A stretch of 64,000 bases of DNA from JADKIH01 sp031427625 (lineage in GTDB: Bacteria > Bacteroidota > Bacteroidia > AKYH767-A > 2013-40CM-41-45), in assembly GCA_031427625.1 (NCBI GenBank), contig JANPNV010000054.1, positions 1 through 64,000 on the forward strand. Direction: 5' to 3'. The translations under genes were made by a program, and so were the position numbers. Below are positions 52,008 to 61,461 of this stretch, piece by piece. How positions within the stretch are numbered: the stretch's first letter is position 1; every line of letters begins with the position of its first letter. The notes beneath the pieces are model-generated. The model was not told the DNA's origin, did not search any database, and was given only the letters and a program-made list of their open reading frames with translations.

Positions 52008-53660
52008 CTATGAAAGGTATTTCCCCACAATCGGTAGTCGCCGGCCCATTCCAAATGCTTTCGTAGATACACGAAGTATTGGTGGCGTTTGATAACGTTT
52101 ATATTCGCTGGCGTTTACCAATTTCAGAATTCGCCTCACTAAAACAGCGTCGAACCCCATGGCAATAATTTCATCTGGACCTTTTCTTGCTTCTATGTAT
52201 TGATAAAGTACTTTATCCAGAATTTCATAATCAGGTAAAGAGTCAGAATCTTTTTGACCGTGTCGTAATTCAGCGGAAGGAGGTTTGGTGATGATAGCTT
52301 CCGGGATGATTTTTTTATTTCTGTTGATGAATCCGGCAAGTTCATACACCTGTGTTTTATATACATCACCGATTACAGAGATGCCTCCGCACATATCGCC
52401 GTATAAAGTGCCATAACCAACTGCTGCTTCGCTCTTATTGGAAGTATTGAGGAGAATGTATCCAAATTTATTTGACTCTGCCATAAGCAATACAGCGCGA
52501 ATTCTTGCCTGTAGATTTTCTTCAGCAACGCTAAATGGAAGATCTTTAAAGAATGGTTGCAATACTTCAAGGTACTTGTCGAAAATATTTTTTATGGGAA
52601 TAATATCGTGACTGATGCCCGTATTTTTTATCAGATCTAATGAGTCGTCGATTGAGCCCGAAGAAGAGAATTCTGAAGGCATCAGAATGACATGGACGTT
52701 ATCAGAGCCCAGGGCTTCAACAGCAAGACACGTTACTAAAGCTGAATCGATGCCACCGGATAACCCTAATATGGCTTTTTTAAAATTTTGTTTTTCGAAG
52801 TAGTCACGTATGCCAAGTACCAGTGCGTTGTGAATTTTTTCTATTTCACTGCTGCTTGTAATTTTCACTTGTTTCTTGTCCTGAAATGCAAATCCATTTT
52901 CCTTTTTATCGAAATCGAAAATGGCAAAATCTTCAGTGAAGTATGTTAATTCATGAGAGATTTTTCCATCACCATTGATGGCGAGTGATCCTCCGTCGAA
53001 AATAAGTTCTGTATGAGCTCCAATATGATTAACATATAACAATGGAAGATTGTATTTCTGAACATTTTTGGAAAGCATCTTCTTCCTTGTATCATCATGC
53101 TTATAATCGAATGGTGATGCAGCAATATTAATCATCAGCGATGGTTTTTCCTGAATAAGTGAATCCATTGGACAGCTTACATACATCGGGTCATCTTCTA
53201 TATTCCAAAGGTCTTCACAGATGGTAAGGGCAATACTTGTATTATTGATGTTGATGCAATGGAAATTTTTCCCCGGTTCAAAATACCGATACTCATCAAA
53301 AACATCGTAATTGGGTAGCAACGATTTATGTACTTCATCTTCGATTTTCCCATTTCGAAGAATGATCGCTGAGTTAAAAAGATTTTTGCCTTCGATTTTC
53401 GGATTAATTGTGGGAAGCCCAACGATAGCTGTAATGTCAATACAGGACTTTGCAATAATTAATGCAGCATCTCTGCATCGCGTGATAAAATCATTGAATT
53501 CCAGGAAATCACGTGGAGGATAACCACAGATGCATAGCTCTGAAAAGACAACGAGGTTGGCTCCTTGTGCTTTGGCGTTTTCAATTGACTCGCATATTTT
53601 GAGAATATTCTTATCAAAATCGCCAATTGTGTAATTGAGTTGAGCTAGTGCAATACGCAT
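52008..53660 (-). CDS. nadE: Glutamine-dependent NAD+ synthetase
   Basis: The 550-residue two-domain enzyme is started at MRIALAQLNYTIGDFDKN (53660); the ATG at 53693 adds 11 residues without family counterpart. The N-terminal nitrilase-like domain frees ammonia from glutamine (the Glu near VVFSELCICGYPPRD, and Cys in TICEDLWN). The C-terminal synthetase has the ATP loop LGLSGGIDSALVTCLA (about residues 290-305) and NTSNKSEAAVGYGTLYGD. It converges on korB and is followed on its 5' side by the barrel-protein gene. Confidence 0.94.
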   Translation of the reverse strand: MRIALAQLNYTIGDFDKNILKICESIENAKAQGANLVVFSELCICGYPPRDFLEFNDFITRCRDAALIIAKSCIDITAIVGLPTINPKIEGKNLFNSAIILRNGKIEDEVHKSLLPNYDVFDEYRYFEPGKNFHCININNTSIALTICEDLWNIEDDPMYVSCPMDSLIQEKPSLMINIAASPFDYKHDDTRKKMLSKNVQKYNLPLLYVNHIGAHTELIFDGGSLAINGDGKISHELTYFTEDFAIFDFDKKENGFAFQDKKQVKITSSSEIEKIHNALVLGIRDYFEKQNFKKAILGLSGGIDSALVTCLAVEALGSDNVHVILMPSEFSSSGSIDDSLDLIKNTGISHDIIPIKNIFDKYLEVLQPFFKDLPFSVAEENLQARIRAVLLMAESNKFGYILLNTSNKSEAAVGYGTLYGDMCGGISVIGDVYKTQVYELAGFINRNKKIIPEAIITKPPSAELRHGQKDSDSLPDYEILDKVLYQYIEARKGPDEIIAMGFDAVLVRRILKLVNASEYKRYQTPPILRVSTKAFGMGRRLPIVGKYLS

Positions 53661-53708
53661 AAAAAATCCTGTCAGGTGTTCCTCACAGGACAAATGTAAA
53701 TGAATGTT

Positions 53709-54404
53709 TTAAAATAACACACCAAGAGTTAGCGCAAGGAAATTACTGTTAACCTTGGCATCTCCGTCAAAAACATCGATGAATCCATTGTTGAACTGGA
53801 GTCCTGCTAATAAAACAGTAGAACCGCTAATCGTATATTCGACACCTCCTCCAATAATCATGGAGAAATTAAGATTGTTGATGTCATCTTTTATATCTAC
53901 GCCTTCTCCAGTTGCAGATGAGGTGATGGTCGAGCCGCCTGAAGTTATTTGTGTTGTAGTTGTAAAATTCTGACGCGCCCTAATGTTCCAGCCGGGAGCG
54001 ACACCTGCCTGAAGATAATAAGATAGGTAGCCTATCTCATTGGTCTTTAGTTTAAGTGTTAATGGAATTTCAATATACTGAAGCGTATAGGAAGATGCAT
54101 TAGATATGTTTAATGAATCACCACCGGAAGGATTTTTAATGTCTGTCACCGTTTTAAACTTGCCGCCCCGGTATGAAATATCTATTCCGGTTGCAAAAGC
54201 ATAATTAGGAGCAAATTTAAATTCTGTCATCAGTCCATAGCTGAAGCCAAATTTAGAGCCATCGGATGTATAACCCGGAGTGTCGCTTCGTAACCAGGCA
54301 AGGGATGGAGCAGCTTTTAAACCGAAGTGAAGAACAGTTTCATCCTGTGCGAATCCTGAAATGGAAAGGATTATTAATGAAAGTGAAGTCAATAGTCTTT
54401 TCAT
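53709..54404 (-). CDS. Outer-membrane beta-barrel protein (PorT-like)
   Basis: A 231-residue exported protein with a signal peptide ending near GFAQ (residues 1-19). The mature part has alternating hydrophobic strands (FGLKAAPSLAWLRSD, FSYGLMTEFKFAPNYAFATGIDISYRGG in parts, YIEIPLTLKLK, YYLQAGVAPGWNIRA) and an aromatic C-terminus LGVLF typical of outer-membrane barrels. It resembles the PorT/OMP_b-brl_2 group. The specific role is unknown; location near gldB suggests, but does not show, a link to type IX secretion. Confidence 0.8.
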   Translation of the reverse strand: MKRLLTSLSLIILSISGFAQDETVLHFGLKAAPSLAWLRSDTPGYTSDGSKFGFSYGLMTEFKFAPNYAFATGIDISYRGGKFKTVTDIKNPSGGDSLNISNASSYTLQYIEIPLTLKLKTNEIGYLSYYLQAGVAPGWNIRARQNFTTTTQITSGGSTITSSATGEGVDIKDDINNLNFSMIIGGGVEYTISGSTVLLAGLQFNNGFIDVFDGDAKVNSNFLALTLGVLF

Positions 54405-54437
54405 ATTAATTGTACATTTTATTGTCAGGTTAATAAT

Positions 54438-54445
54438 TACTTTTG
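54438..54445 (+). promoter_or_regulatory. -7 element for gldB
   Basis: TACTTTTG fits TAnnTTTG and lies 17 bp before the gldB ATG at 54463. Confidence 0.45.
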
Positions 54446-54462
54446 CCGGGAATTAATTTACA

Positions 54463-55503
54463 ATGTTACACAAAAAAACCTGTTTTAATCGTGTAATTCA
54501 CTGGTTTCTTTTTTACATGATGTTGTTAATCACCGGATGCCAGTGCAATAGCGATAGGCCTGATGTTTCAAATCAATCTCTGCTGGTAAATGCGGATCGT
54601 TTTGAGAAAGATTTATTTGGAATTGATAGCAAAAATGCTTCAGGAGAAATTGAAAAACTGAATAAGAAATATGGAGATTTCTTTAACCTATTCGCCTTTC
54701 AGATAACATCACTTGGATCGAGAGATTCCGCATTAATGACTGAGAATTTTGTGAATTTTGTTACCGATTCAAATTTTCGTTCTGTCTATGACGACTGCGA
54801 AAAATTATATAAAAATTTTCAAGGGTATAATGAAAAGCTAACACTGGCATTTCGATACTACAAATATTATTTCCCTGAGAAAAATGTTCCTCGTGTTGTC
54901 ACAATGATATCCGGATTCTCTTACCCCATTGTCTGTGATTCAACGACGCTCGGAATTAGTCTTGACATGTACCTTGGGCCGGCATATAAATTTTATTCTA
55001 CGCTTGAGCCATCGCTTCCTGTTTATTTGCGTATTAGAATGCATGGAGATTACATGATTAGCGATGCAATGAAGGGTTGGGCACAAAGTGACTACGGTAT
55101 CGATGAATCAACAGCAAGCATGATCGATTTCATGGTTTCGCAAGGGCGGCAGATATATTTTCTCGATAAAGTAATGCCTGATACTCAGGATACAATTAAG
55201 ACAGGGTATACTGCTAAACAGCTCGATTGGTGTGTGAATAATGAAAAAAAAATATGGAGTTTCTTTATCGAGAACAAGCTCCTCTTCAGCATCGATCCGA
55301 ATCTCATGAATAAATTTGTAAATGACGGCCCGACTACCAATGGCCTACCGAAAGAGTCGCCGGGAAATATAGGTCAGTTCACGGGCTGGCAGATTGTAAA
55401 GTCATTCATGAAAAATAATCCGGAAGTGAGTCTGAAACAATTGATGGAAGAAAAGGACATGATAAAAATTTATAATCAATCGAAATATAAACCGGTACGT
55501 TAA
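54463..55503 (+). CDS. gldB: Gliding-motility-type lipoprotein GldB
   Basis: A 346-residue lipoprotein with a hydrophobic signal and a lipobox near LLITGC (about residue 26). It has the GldB features: DRFEKDLFGID, YGDFFNLFAFQITSLGS, the FPEKNVPRVVTMISGFSYP segment, and late SPGNIGQFTGWQIVKSFM. GldB is required for gliding and type IX secretion in Flavobacterium, but homologues occur in non-gliding Bacteroidota too. gldC follows 39 bp downstream, and nadE lies close by on the other strand. Confidence 0.9.
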   Translation: MLHKKTCFNRVIHWFLFYMMLLITGCQCNSDRPDVSNQSLLVNADRFEKDLFGIDSKNASGEIEKLNKKYGDFFNLFAFQITSLGSRDSALMTENFVNFVTDSNFRSVYDDCEKLYKNFQGYNEKLTLAFRYYKYYFPEKNVPRVVTMISGFSYPIVCDSTTLGISLDMYLGPAYKFYSTLEPSLPVYLRIRMHGDYMISDAMKGWAQSDYGIDESTASMIDFMVSQGRQIYFLDKVMPDTQDTIKTGYTAKQLDWCVNNEKKIWSFFIENKLLFSIDPNLMNKFVNDGPTTNGLPKESPGNIGQFTGWQIVKSFMKNNPEVSLKQLMEEKDMIKIYNQSKYKPVR

Positions 55504-55542
55504 GTACCATAAGTAAAATTCTAACGAAGAAGAAAACAAACT

Positions 55543-55875
55543 ATGGATTCAGAAATAAAATTTACTGTTAGCCTCGATCAGGATAGTGTTCCGATAAAGA
55601 TCGGATGGTCGGCTACTGATAGTGGAGTAGAAGGAGTGAAGCCCTGTAATGCCACATTGATGAGCATTTGGGATCCAAAAGAAAACACAACTCTTCGTAT
55701 AGACTTATGGACGAAAGAAATGCTTGTAGATGACATGAAGCGGTTCTTTTACGAAAACTTCGTAACCATGGCCGATACATATTTGCGGGCTACGAATGAT
55801 GAGGAATCAGCTAAGGACATCAGAAAGTTTGCAGAGGACTTCGGAAAGAAAACAGGTATTACGAAAACACTTTAA
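55543..55875 (+). CDS. gldC: Gliding-motility-associated protein GldC
   Basis: A 110-residue cytoplasmic-looking protein with no signal peptide. SEIKFTVSLDQDSVPIKIGWSATDSG (in two parts), WDPKENTTLRIDLWTKEML-VDDMKRFFYE and the TYLRATNDEE-KDIRKFAEDFGKKT segment fit GldC. Its biochemical role is unknown; in Flavobacterium it improves gliding without being essential. Its 3' end faces the convergent engB gene with a 22-bp gap. Confidence 0.9.
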   Translation: MDSEIKFTVSLDQDSVPIKIGWSATDSGVEGVKPCNATLMSIWDPKENTTLRIDLWTKEMLVDDMKRFFYENFVTMADTYLRATNDEESAKDIRKFAEDFGKKTGITKTL

Positions 55876-55897
55876 AAAAACTTCAGGAAAAAATAAG

Positions 55898-56506
55898 TTA
55901 ATACCGGACTTTAAAATCCTTATTAATCTGATCGATGTAATTAAGGATTTCATCTCGTCCTGTTTTTTTCTCTGATGAGGTAATAAAAAGCAATGGGAGT
56001 TCTTCCCATGTCTTTAGCAGAGTTCGCTTAAACAGTTCCACGGAAAAAATAACCTGCTGTTTCGAAATTTTATCTGCTTTGGTAAAGATTAATGAAATCG
56101 GAATTTGTTTTTCTCCCAACCATCTTATAAAATTTATGTCAACGGGTTGCGGTTCTAATCTGATGTCAATCAGTACAAATACTGTCATGAGATTTTTTCT
56201 CTTCTCGAGATAATCTTTAATCATTCTATCCCATGCGGCTTTTGACGTTTTTGAAACTTTAGCATATCCGTAGCCGGGTAAATCGACGAGGTACCATTTT
56301 TTATTTATTAGGAAATGGTTGATGAGCTGTGTCTTTCCCGGTGTCGTCGAGGTTTTTGCAAGTCCTTTTTTTGAAGTAAGCATATTGATAAGCGACGATT
56401 TCCCAACATTGGATCGCCCTATGAATGCATACTCAGCCATGTTCGGTGCCGGGCATTTTTCATAATTGGTATTGCTTACTGTAAATTCTGCTTCCTTGAT
56501 TTCCAT
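55898..56506 (-). CDS. engB: Ribosome-biogenesis GTPase EngB (YsxC/YihA)
   Basis: A 202-residue GTPase. The G1 loop is GRSNVGKSSLIN (about residues 31-42). G2/G3 regions are TPGKTQLINHF and DLPGYGYAKVSK, the guanine-specifying motif is FTKADK, and a final TSS (G5) follows. EngB acts in late assembly of the large ribosomal subunit. It is 10 bp downstream of the hydrolase gene on the same strand. Confidence 0.95.
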   Translation of the reverse strand: MEIKEAEFTVSNTNYEKCPAPNMAEYAFIGRSNVGKSSLINMLTSKKGLAKTSTTPGKTQLINHFLINKKWYLVDLPGYGYAKVSKTSKAAWDRMIKDYLEKRKNLMTVFVLIDIRLEPQPVDINFIRWLGEKQIPISLIFTKADKISKQQVIFSVELFKRTLLKTWEELPLLFITSSEKKTGRDEILNYIDQINKDFKVRY

Positions 56507-56516
56507 GCTTAAATTT

Positions 56517-57290
56517 TCAGGTCGATTGCATGGATGTTTGTTTTGTCAACCAGGTTTCGAGTGTAGTATTAAATTCTTTCGGTTGCTCCATCATCGGTGC
56601 ATGTCCGCATTTGTCAATCCAGAAAAGCTCGGAGTTGGGAAGTAATCTGTTGAACTCCTCCGCAACATCAGGTGGAGTAACGGTATCGTTTCTTCCCCAG
56701 ATCAGACATGTGGGCAATGTCATGATGCGCAGGTCATCACTCATATTATGACGAATCGCTGATTTCGCCAGAGATAAAATTCGAATCAGTTTACCTTTGT
56801 CGTTTACAATGCCAAATACCTCATCAACAAGTTCGTCTGTTGCTGTCTTTGGATCATAAAAGGTGTATTCCACTTTCTGACGGATGAAATTTTTATCCTC
56901 CCTTTTCGGAAATGTACCGCCCATTGCATTCTCGTATAATCCGGAACTGCCGGTAAGCACCATTTGTTTAATATTCTGAGGATGCTTCTTCACATAAACA
57001 AGGGTAACATGTCCGCCTAATGAGTTGCCGATCAGCGTTACATCTTTATATTCTTTGAAAGTAATGAAGTCATGAACAAACTCTGCTAGTGCTTTCACAT
57101 TCGTATTTAGAATGGGTAAAGTATAAATAGGCATCAGAGGGATTATGATTTTATAATTTGGAGAAAAATGATCAACCACATCCTTCCAGTTACTTAATGC
57201 CCCGAAAAGTCCATGCAGCAGCAATAGAACAGGGCCGTTACCTTCTTCTATGAACTGAAAATCCTTTTCTTTTTTTATCTCGTATTGCAT
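56517..57290 (-). CDS. Alpha/beta-fold hydrolase
   Basis: A 257-residue hydrolase with an intact catalytic set. The oxyanion region is LLHGLFGALSNW (about residues 23-34), the nucleophile Ser lies in IGNSLGGHVTL, an acidic residue sits in WGRNDTVTPP and the His is in CGHAPMMEQP near the end. The pattern fits C-C bond hydrolases or esterases of the MhpC type, but the substrate is unknown. No signal peptide is seen. Confidence 0.88.
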   Translation of the reverse strand: MQYEIKKEKDFQFIEEGNGPVLLLLHGLFGALSNWKDVVDHFSPNYKIIIPLMPIYTLPILNTNVKALAEFVHDFITFKEYKDVTLIGNSLGGHVTLVYVKKHPQNIKQMVLTGSSGLYENAMGGTFPKREDKNFIRQKVEYTFYDPKTATDELVDEVFGIVNDKGKLIRILSLAKSAIRHNMSDDLRIMTLPTCLIWGRNDTVTPPDVAEEFNRLLPNSELFWIDKCGHAPMMEQPKEFNTTLETWLTKQTSMQST

Positions 57291-57505
57291 GGATAATTTT
57301 TTTAAAGATATAAAAATCGTTTTGAGTATTTCCGGGATTAATACTCAACATTTATTTCTTCGGTATTTATCTGGTGAAGCTTTATTTATTCCGAAAAAGC
57401 AAAGAAAGAAAATTTTATTAGAAAAGTACCAATTTAGAAATGTTCTGTTGTATCGGACTTCCTGAAGCCCTTATCAGTCGTGAGGTTCCGAAAGTTTTCA
57501 ACAAA

Positions 57506-57530
57506 GTGGTAGAAAATGGGTAAAAGTGGT
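57506..57530 (+). promoter_or_regulatory. MraZ operator: three direct repeats 10 bp apart
   Basis: GTGGT at 57506, ATGGG at 57516 and GTGGT at 57526 are followed by A-rich spacers, so the unit reads (A/G)TGGK-N5 three times. MraZ proteins bind such repeats upstream of their own gene and repress the division cluster. The site lies 41 bp before the mraZ start. The rest of the 280-bp gap (57291-57570) shows no gene and no clear TAnnTTTG element. Confidence 0.75.
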
Positions 57531-57570
57531 AAAAATTAATATACATTAGCGCATTGAAAAACATCGGCAG

Positions 57571-58041
57571 ATGAACGGATTTATAGGAGAGTTTCCATGT
57601 ACAGTAGATGCGAAAGGGCGTTTTCTCATTCCAGGTGGATTGAAAAAACAAATTCCCGCGAAGGAGCAAAAGCGCTTCGTCGTTCATCGTGGAATGGAAA
57701 AAAATCTTGTCATCTACACGAGGAAAGAGTGGGATAAAATCAGTGAAGAAGTAAACCAACTAAACCTGTACGTTAAAAAAAACAGGGAATTCATACGGAA
57801 GTTTAATCGGGGAGCTACTGAAATCGAACTCGACGGAACAAATAGACTCTTGTTGCCTAAGTCGCTGATGGAGTTTGCCGGAATTGAAAAAGACATCGTG
57901 TTGTTCGCATTCGGAAATAGAATTGAAGTATGGTCTGAAAAGGAATACGAAACAATGATGAAGGACGAATCAACAGATTTTGCTTCACTCGCTGAAGAAG
58001 TCATGGGTAAGAAAAATAAATATGACATCAACCTATCATGA
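57571..58041 (+). CDS. mraZ: Transcriptional regulator MraZ
   Basis: A 156-residue protein with two SpoVT-AbrB-like units. The first holds G-FPCTVDAKGRFLIPGGLKKQ (residues about 5-26) and the second TEIELDGTNRLLLPKSLMEFAGIEKDIVL in parts; each contains the D-x-x-x-R-x-x-x-P core. MraZ controls the mra/division operon by binding repeats in its own upstream region, which are visible here. Its 3' end overlaps rsmH by 20 bp. Confidence 0.95.
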   Translation: MNGFIGEFPCTVDAKGRFLIPGGLKKQIPAKEQKRFVVHRGMEKNLVIYTRKEWDKISEEVNQLNLYVKKNREFIRKFNRGATEIELDGTNRLLLPKSLMEFAGIEKDIVLFAFGNRIEVWSEKEYETMMKDESTDFASLAEEVMGKKNKYDINLS

Positions 58042-58930
58042 ACCCGTAATGCTTTCTGAAAGCATCGATGCGTTGGAAATAAAACCGGACGGAACATATG
58101 TGGATGTTACTTTCGGTGGTGGCGGGCACTCTAAAGCTATTCTTGAACAACTTGGTCCTAAAGGCAGGCTGATCGCCTTCGATCAGGATGCTGACGCAAT
58201 ATTGAATTCTATCAATGATGATCGACTAATACTGGTTCAGCATAATTACCGATATCTCAAAAATTTTCTGCAATACTACAATGCAATTCCTGTTGATGGC
58301 ATACTCGCAGATCTTGGAATTTCCTCCTATCAGATCGACGAAGCTTCACGTGGGTTTTCATTGCGCTTTAATGCCGACCTCGATATGAGAATGAACCGCG
58401 AATCAGAGTTAACTGCAGCGGAAGTAGTAAACACATATTCCGAAACGGAATTGGTGAAAATATTCTCTTTATACGGCGAAGTATTTAATGCCAAAACTCT
58501 AGCAAAGAAAATAACTGAGACACGGAGCAAGAAAAAAATCACTGATATATCGGAATTCAAAACAGCAATTGAAGCTTGCTCCGACAAGCAGCATGAGAAT
58601 CAATATCTGGCAAAGGTTTTTCAGGCTCTTCGTATCGAAGTCAACAACGAACTGGATGCTCTCAAATCAATGTTGTCACAATCAACCCAGGTTCTTGCCG
58701 CAAAAGGAAGGCTAGTGGTTATATCCTATCATTCTCTGGAAGACAGACTTGTGAAAAATATGATTGCTAAAGGGAAGTTTGAGGGCGAAGTGGAAAAAGA
58801 TCTTTTCGGAAACATGAGCGACAGTCCGCTTTCTGCAATAAATAAAAAACCATTGGAGGCTTCTGAAGAGGAAGTTAAGAAAAATCCAAGAGCAAGAAGT
58901 GCAAAACTTCGTATAGCCGAAAGAAATTAA
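58022..58930 (+). CDS. rsmH: 16S rRNA (cytosine-1402-N4)-methyltransferase
   Basis: The 302-residue enzyme is started at MTSTYHEPVMLSESIDAL (58022); the frame is open further upstream inside mraZ. YHEPVML, the AdoMet site VDVTFGGGGHSKAILE, DQDADA and ADLGISSYQIDEASRGFS are family marks. SYHSLEDRLVKNM is near the end. It methylates C1402 in the ribosomal P site. It overlaps mraZ and is followed after 2 bp by the ftsL-like gene. Confidence 0.95.
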   Translation: MTSTYHEPVMLSESIDALEIKPDGTYVDVTFGGGGHSKAILEQLGPKGRLIAFDQDADAILNSINDDRLILVQHNYRYLKNFLQYYNAIPVDGILADLGISSYQIDEASRGFSLRFNADLDMRMNRESELTAAEVVNTYSETELVKIFSLYGEVFNAKTLAKKITETRSKKKITDISEFKTAIEACSDKQHENQYLAKVFQALRIEVNNELDALKSMLSQSTQVLAAKGRLVVISYHSLEDRLVKNMIAKGKFEGEVEKDLFGNMSDSPLSAINKKPLEASEEEVKKNPRARSAKLRIAERN

Positions 58931-58932
58931 CC

Positions 58933-59340
58933 ATGAGCGAAAACAAAATAAAAGAAACTGTCGAAGAAGCTCCCGAAAAGGTAAGGCCGAAAAAAAGAAA
59001 AACACAATCTGTGTTATTCGGAAAGTTCTCGAAGTTCATGAACGTGTTTGGAGTTTTCGAGCGAAATCAAATAGTGAATTCAATGCCATTCATTCTTTTT
59101 TGTGCAATGTTAATCATCGTCTATATCTCAAATAGTTATTACGCTGAGGGTATTATTCGGGATATCGACCGTACTAAAACAGAACTTAAAGAAAAACGAG
59201 CTGAATATTTATCAACCATGTCACAGCTAATGTACCAAAGCAATCAGTCAGAAGTCGCAAAAGTTTTAGAGCCATATCAGATTAAAGAGACAACAGAACC
59301 ACCGCAGAAATTATTTATTACCGCATCTCCCAAAAAATAA
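58933..59340 (+). CDS. FtsL-like cell-division membrane protein
   Basis: A 135-residue bitopic protein: a basic cytoplasmic tail (residues 1-50, with EKVRPKKRKTQS), one transmembrane helix near 56-74 (MPFILFCAMLIIVYISNSYY), and a short periplasmic heptad-like stretch (DIDRTKTELKEKRAEYLSTMSQLMY in parts). Its place between rsmH and ftsI and its topology fit FtsL of Bacteroidota. The sequence itself is weakly conserved, so the call relies on context. Confidence 0.82.
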   Translation: MSENKIKETVEEAPEKVRPKKRKTQSVLFGKFSKFMNVFGVFERNQIVNSMPFILFCAMLIIVYISNSYYAEGIIRDIDRTKTELKEKRAEYLSTMSQLMYQSNQSEVAKVLEPYQIKETTEPPQKLFITASPKK

Positions 59341-59355
59341 ATACACAAAAAAATA

Positions 59356-61461
59356 ATGCAGGTAAAAAAAGACATCATGTGGAGGATAAATGCATCCTTC
59401 ATCCTCATGTGTTTAATGGCGCTTCTAATTCTGGGACAAATAATTAAAATCCAGATTTTCGAAGGCGACATGTGGAAACAACGTGCAGATAGTCTGACGT
59501 TGTCTATGGTGAATATTTCTGCCAGCCGTGGAAATATTTTCTCGTCAGACGGAAGACTCATGTCTACCTCAATCCCTATTTATGATATTCGGATGGATAC
59601 ACGGGCCGGTGGTCTTACTCATGAAATTTTTAATTCGGGTGTTGACTCACTTTCTCTTTGCCTTTCACAACTTTTCAAAGACCGTAATCCGGCAGAGTAT
59701 CGTCAGGCTATTCGTCAGGCCAGATCAAGAGGCGAAAGATATTTTCTTGTCCATCGGAATGTCAACTACACTGACCTGCAAAAATTAAAAACTTTTCCCC
59801 TGTTTAAAATGGGAAGATACAAAGGTGGATTACGCATCGATCAGCGTGAAATTCGTGAACTGCCTTTCAGGATGCTTGCCGCCAGAACAATCGGTTCAAT
59901 GCGTGACGTGAAGCCAGTTGGAATCGAAGCGTCATTTAATGATGACCTGAAAGGTGTCGGTGGCAAAAGGCTAATGCAAAAAATCAGCGGAAACATCTGG
60001 ATGCCCGTTTCTGATAAGGATGTCGTTGAACCAAAGGATGGCAATGACATCGTGACGACAATCGATATTAATATTCAGGATGTAGCAGAGAATTCACTAG
60101 AGGAACATCTTAGAAAACATAATGCTGACCATGGTTGTGCGATACTTATGGAGGTCGCTACCGGAGAAGTAAAAGCAATAGCAAATCTTTCCAGAACAAA
60201 GGATGGAAATTATATTGAAGACTTCAACTATGCGATCCGTGAAGCTTCTGAAACAGGATCAACGATGAAACTTGCTTCGCTGCTTGCTGCAATGGACGAC
60301 AACCTCATTGAGCCGAATGATACTGTCTTCGTTGGAAACGGAGAGCATAATTATTTTGGTCAGCTAATGAAGGATTCTCATGCTCCTAAATCAAGCAGGC
60401 TAAGCATTCAACAGGCATTTGAAACATCATCAAATGTTGGAGTTTCAATGGTAATATGGTCGGCATATGCAAAGAAGCCACAGAAATTTATCGACAAAAT
60501 AAAATCATTCGGACTAGGAAGTGCGCTCGGACTTGAAATAGAAGGCGAAGGCGACCCAATGATAAAAAACACAACAGATAAATCATGGTCAGCTGTTTCT
60601 CTTCCATGGATTTCAATCGGATACGAATCAAAATTAACACCTCTCCAGGTGCTTACTTTTTATAATAGTGTAGCAAATAATGGTCGCGTAGTAAAACCGC
60701 GTTTTGTAAAAGAGATTCGTAATCATGGACGACTCATTACTGAATTTCCGACAATCATCATGCGTGATTCTATAGCATCACAGGATGCATTGTTGAAGGC
60801 CAGAAAAATGATGGAAGGTGTTGTTCAGAATGGAACTGCTTCTTGTCTTAAATCATCTGCTTATAAAATTGCGGGCAAAACAGGTACTGCTCAGATAGCC
60901 AGCAGTAAATACGGATATCAGAAGGAGCATCGTGCATATCTCGCATCATTCGTTGGATATTTCCCTGCTGATGCTCCAAAGTATTCCTGTATGGTTGTCG
61001 TTAATTCACCTTCCAACGATGTTTATTTTGGTGGCGCTGTCGCTGCTCCGATCTTCAAAGAGATTGCCGATAAAGTTTATTCAAACAGACTCGAACTCCA
61101 TGGAGTTCCTCAGTCAGCCGACTCAACGAAAGTGAATCTCCCCATCGCTAAGGCGGGACAACAAAAAGAACTTAGGAAAATTCTGGCAAGTCTCGATGTT
61201 CCGGTTCATTCAGGAGATGATGAAGCAAGAAATGTTGGCGTAGGATATGAATCAGATCAAATTATTTTAAAGGAAAGAAAGTCAGGAGTCGGAACTGTTC
61301 CTGATGTAACAGGTATGGGAATTAAGGATGCCTTGTACACTCTTGAAAATTGTGGCCTTCGAGTAGGGTTTACAGGCAGAGGCGTTGTTGTAAAACAATC
61401 ACTTTCTCCCGGAACGAAAATAATAAAAGGTCAGACAATTAACATCGACTTGGGATTATGA
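59356..61461 (+). CDS. ftsI: Division-specific transpeptidase (FtsI/PBP) with C-terminal PASTA domain
   Basis: A 701-residue penicillin-binding protein. It has an N-terminal membrane anchor (residues about 10-30), a dimerisation domain with ASRGNIFSSDGRLM, and a transpeptidase domain. The catalytic motifs are STMK (Ser near residue 302), SSN (near 358) and KTGT (near 509). A PASTA domain closes the protein (VPDVTGMGIKDALYTLEN to the NIDLGL end). It cross-links septal peptidoglycan. The murE start lies within its last 4 bp. Confidence 0.94.
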   Translation: MQVKKDIMWRINASFILMCLMALLILGQIIKIQIFEGDMWKQRADSLTLSMVNISASRGNIFSSDGRLMSTSIPIYDIRMDTRAGGLTHEIFNSGVDSLSLCLSQLFKDRNPAEYRQAIRQARSRGERYFLVHRNVNYTDLQKLKTFPLFKMGRYKGGLRIDQREIRELPFRMLAARTIGSMRDVKPVGIEASFNDDLKGVGGKRLMQKISGNIWMPVSDKDVVEPKDGNDIVTTIDINIQDVAENSLEEHLRKHNADHGCAILMEVATGEVKAIANLSRTKDGNYIEDFNYAIREASETGSTMKLASLLAAMDDNLIEPNDTVFVGNGEHNYFGQLMKDSHAPKSSRLSIQQAFETSSNVGVSMVIWSAYAKKPQKFIDKIKSFGLGSALGLEIEGEGDPMIKNTTDKSWSAVSLPWISIGYESKLTPLQVLTFYNSVANNGRVVKPRFVKEIRNHGRLITEFPTIIMRDSIASQDALLKARKMMEGVVQNGTASCLKSSAYKIAGKTGTAQIASSKYGYQKEHRAYLASFVGYFPADAPKYSCMVVVNSPSNDVYFGGAVAAPIFKEIADKVYSNRLELHGVPQSADSTKVNLPIAKAGQQKELRKILASLDVPVHSGDDEARNVGVGYESDQIILKERKSGVGTVPDVTGMGIKDALYTLENCGLRVGFTGRGVVVKQSLSPGTKIIKGQTINIDLGL

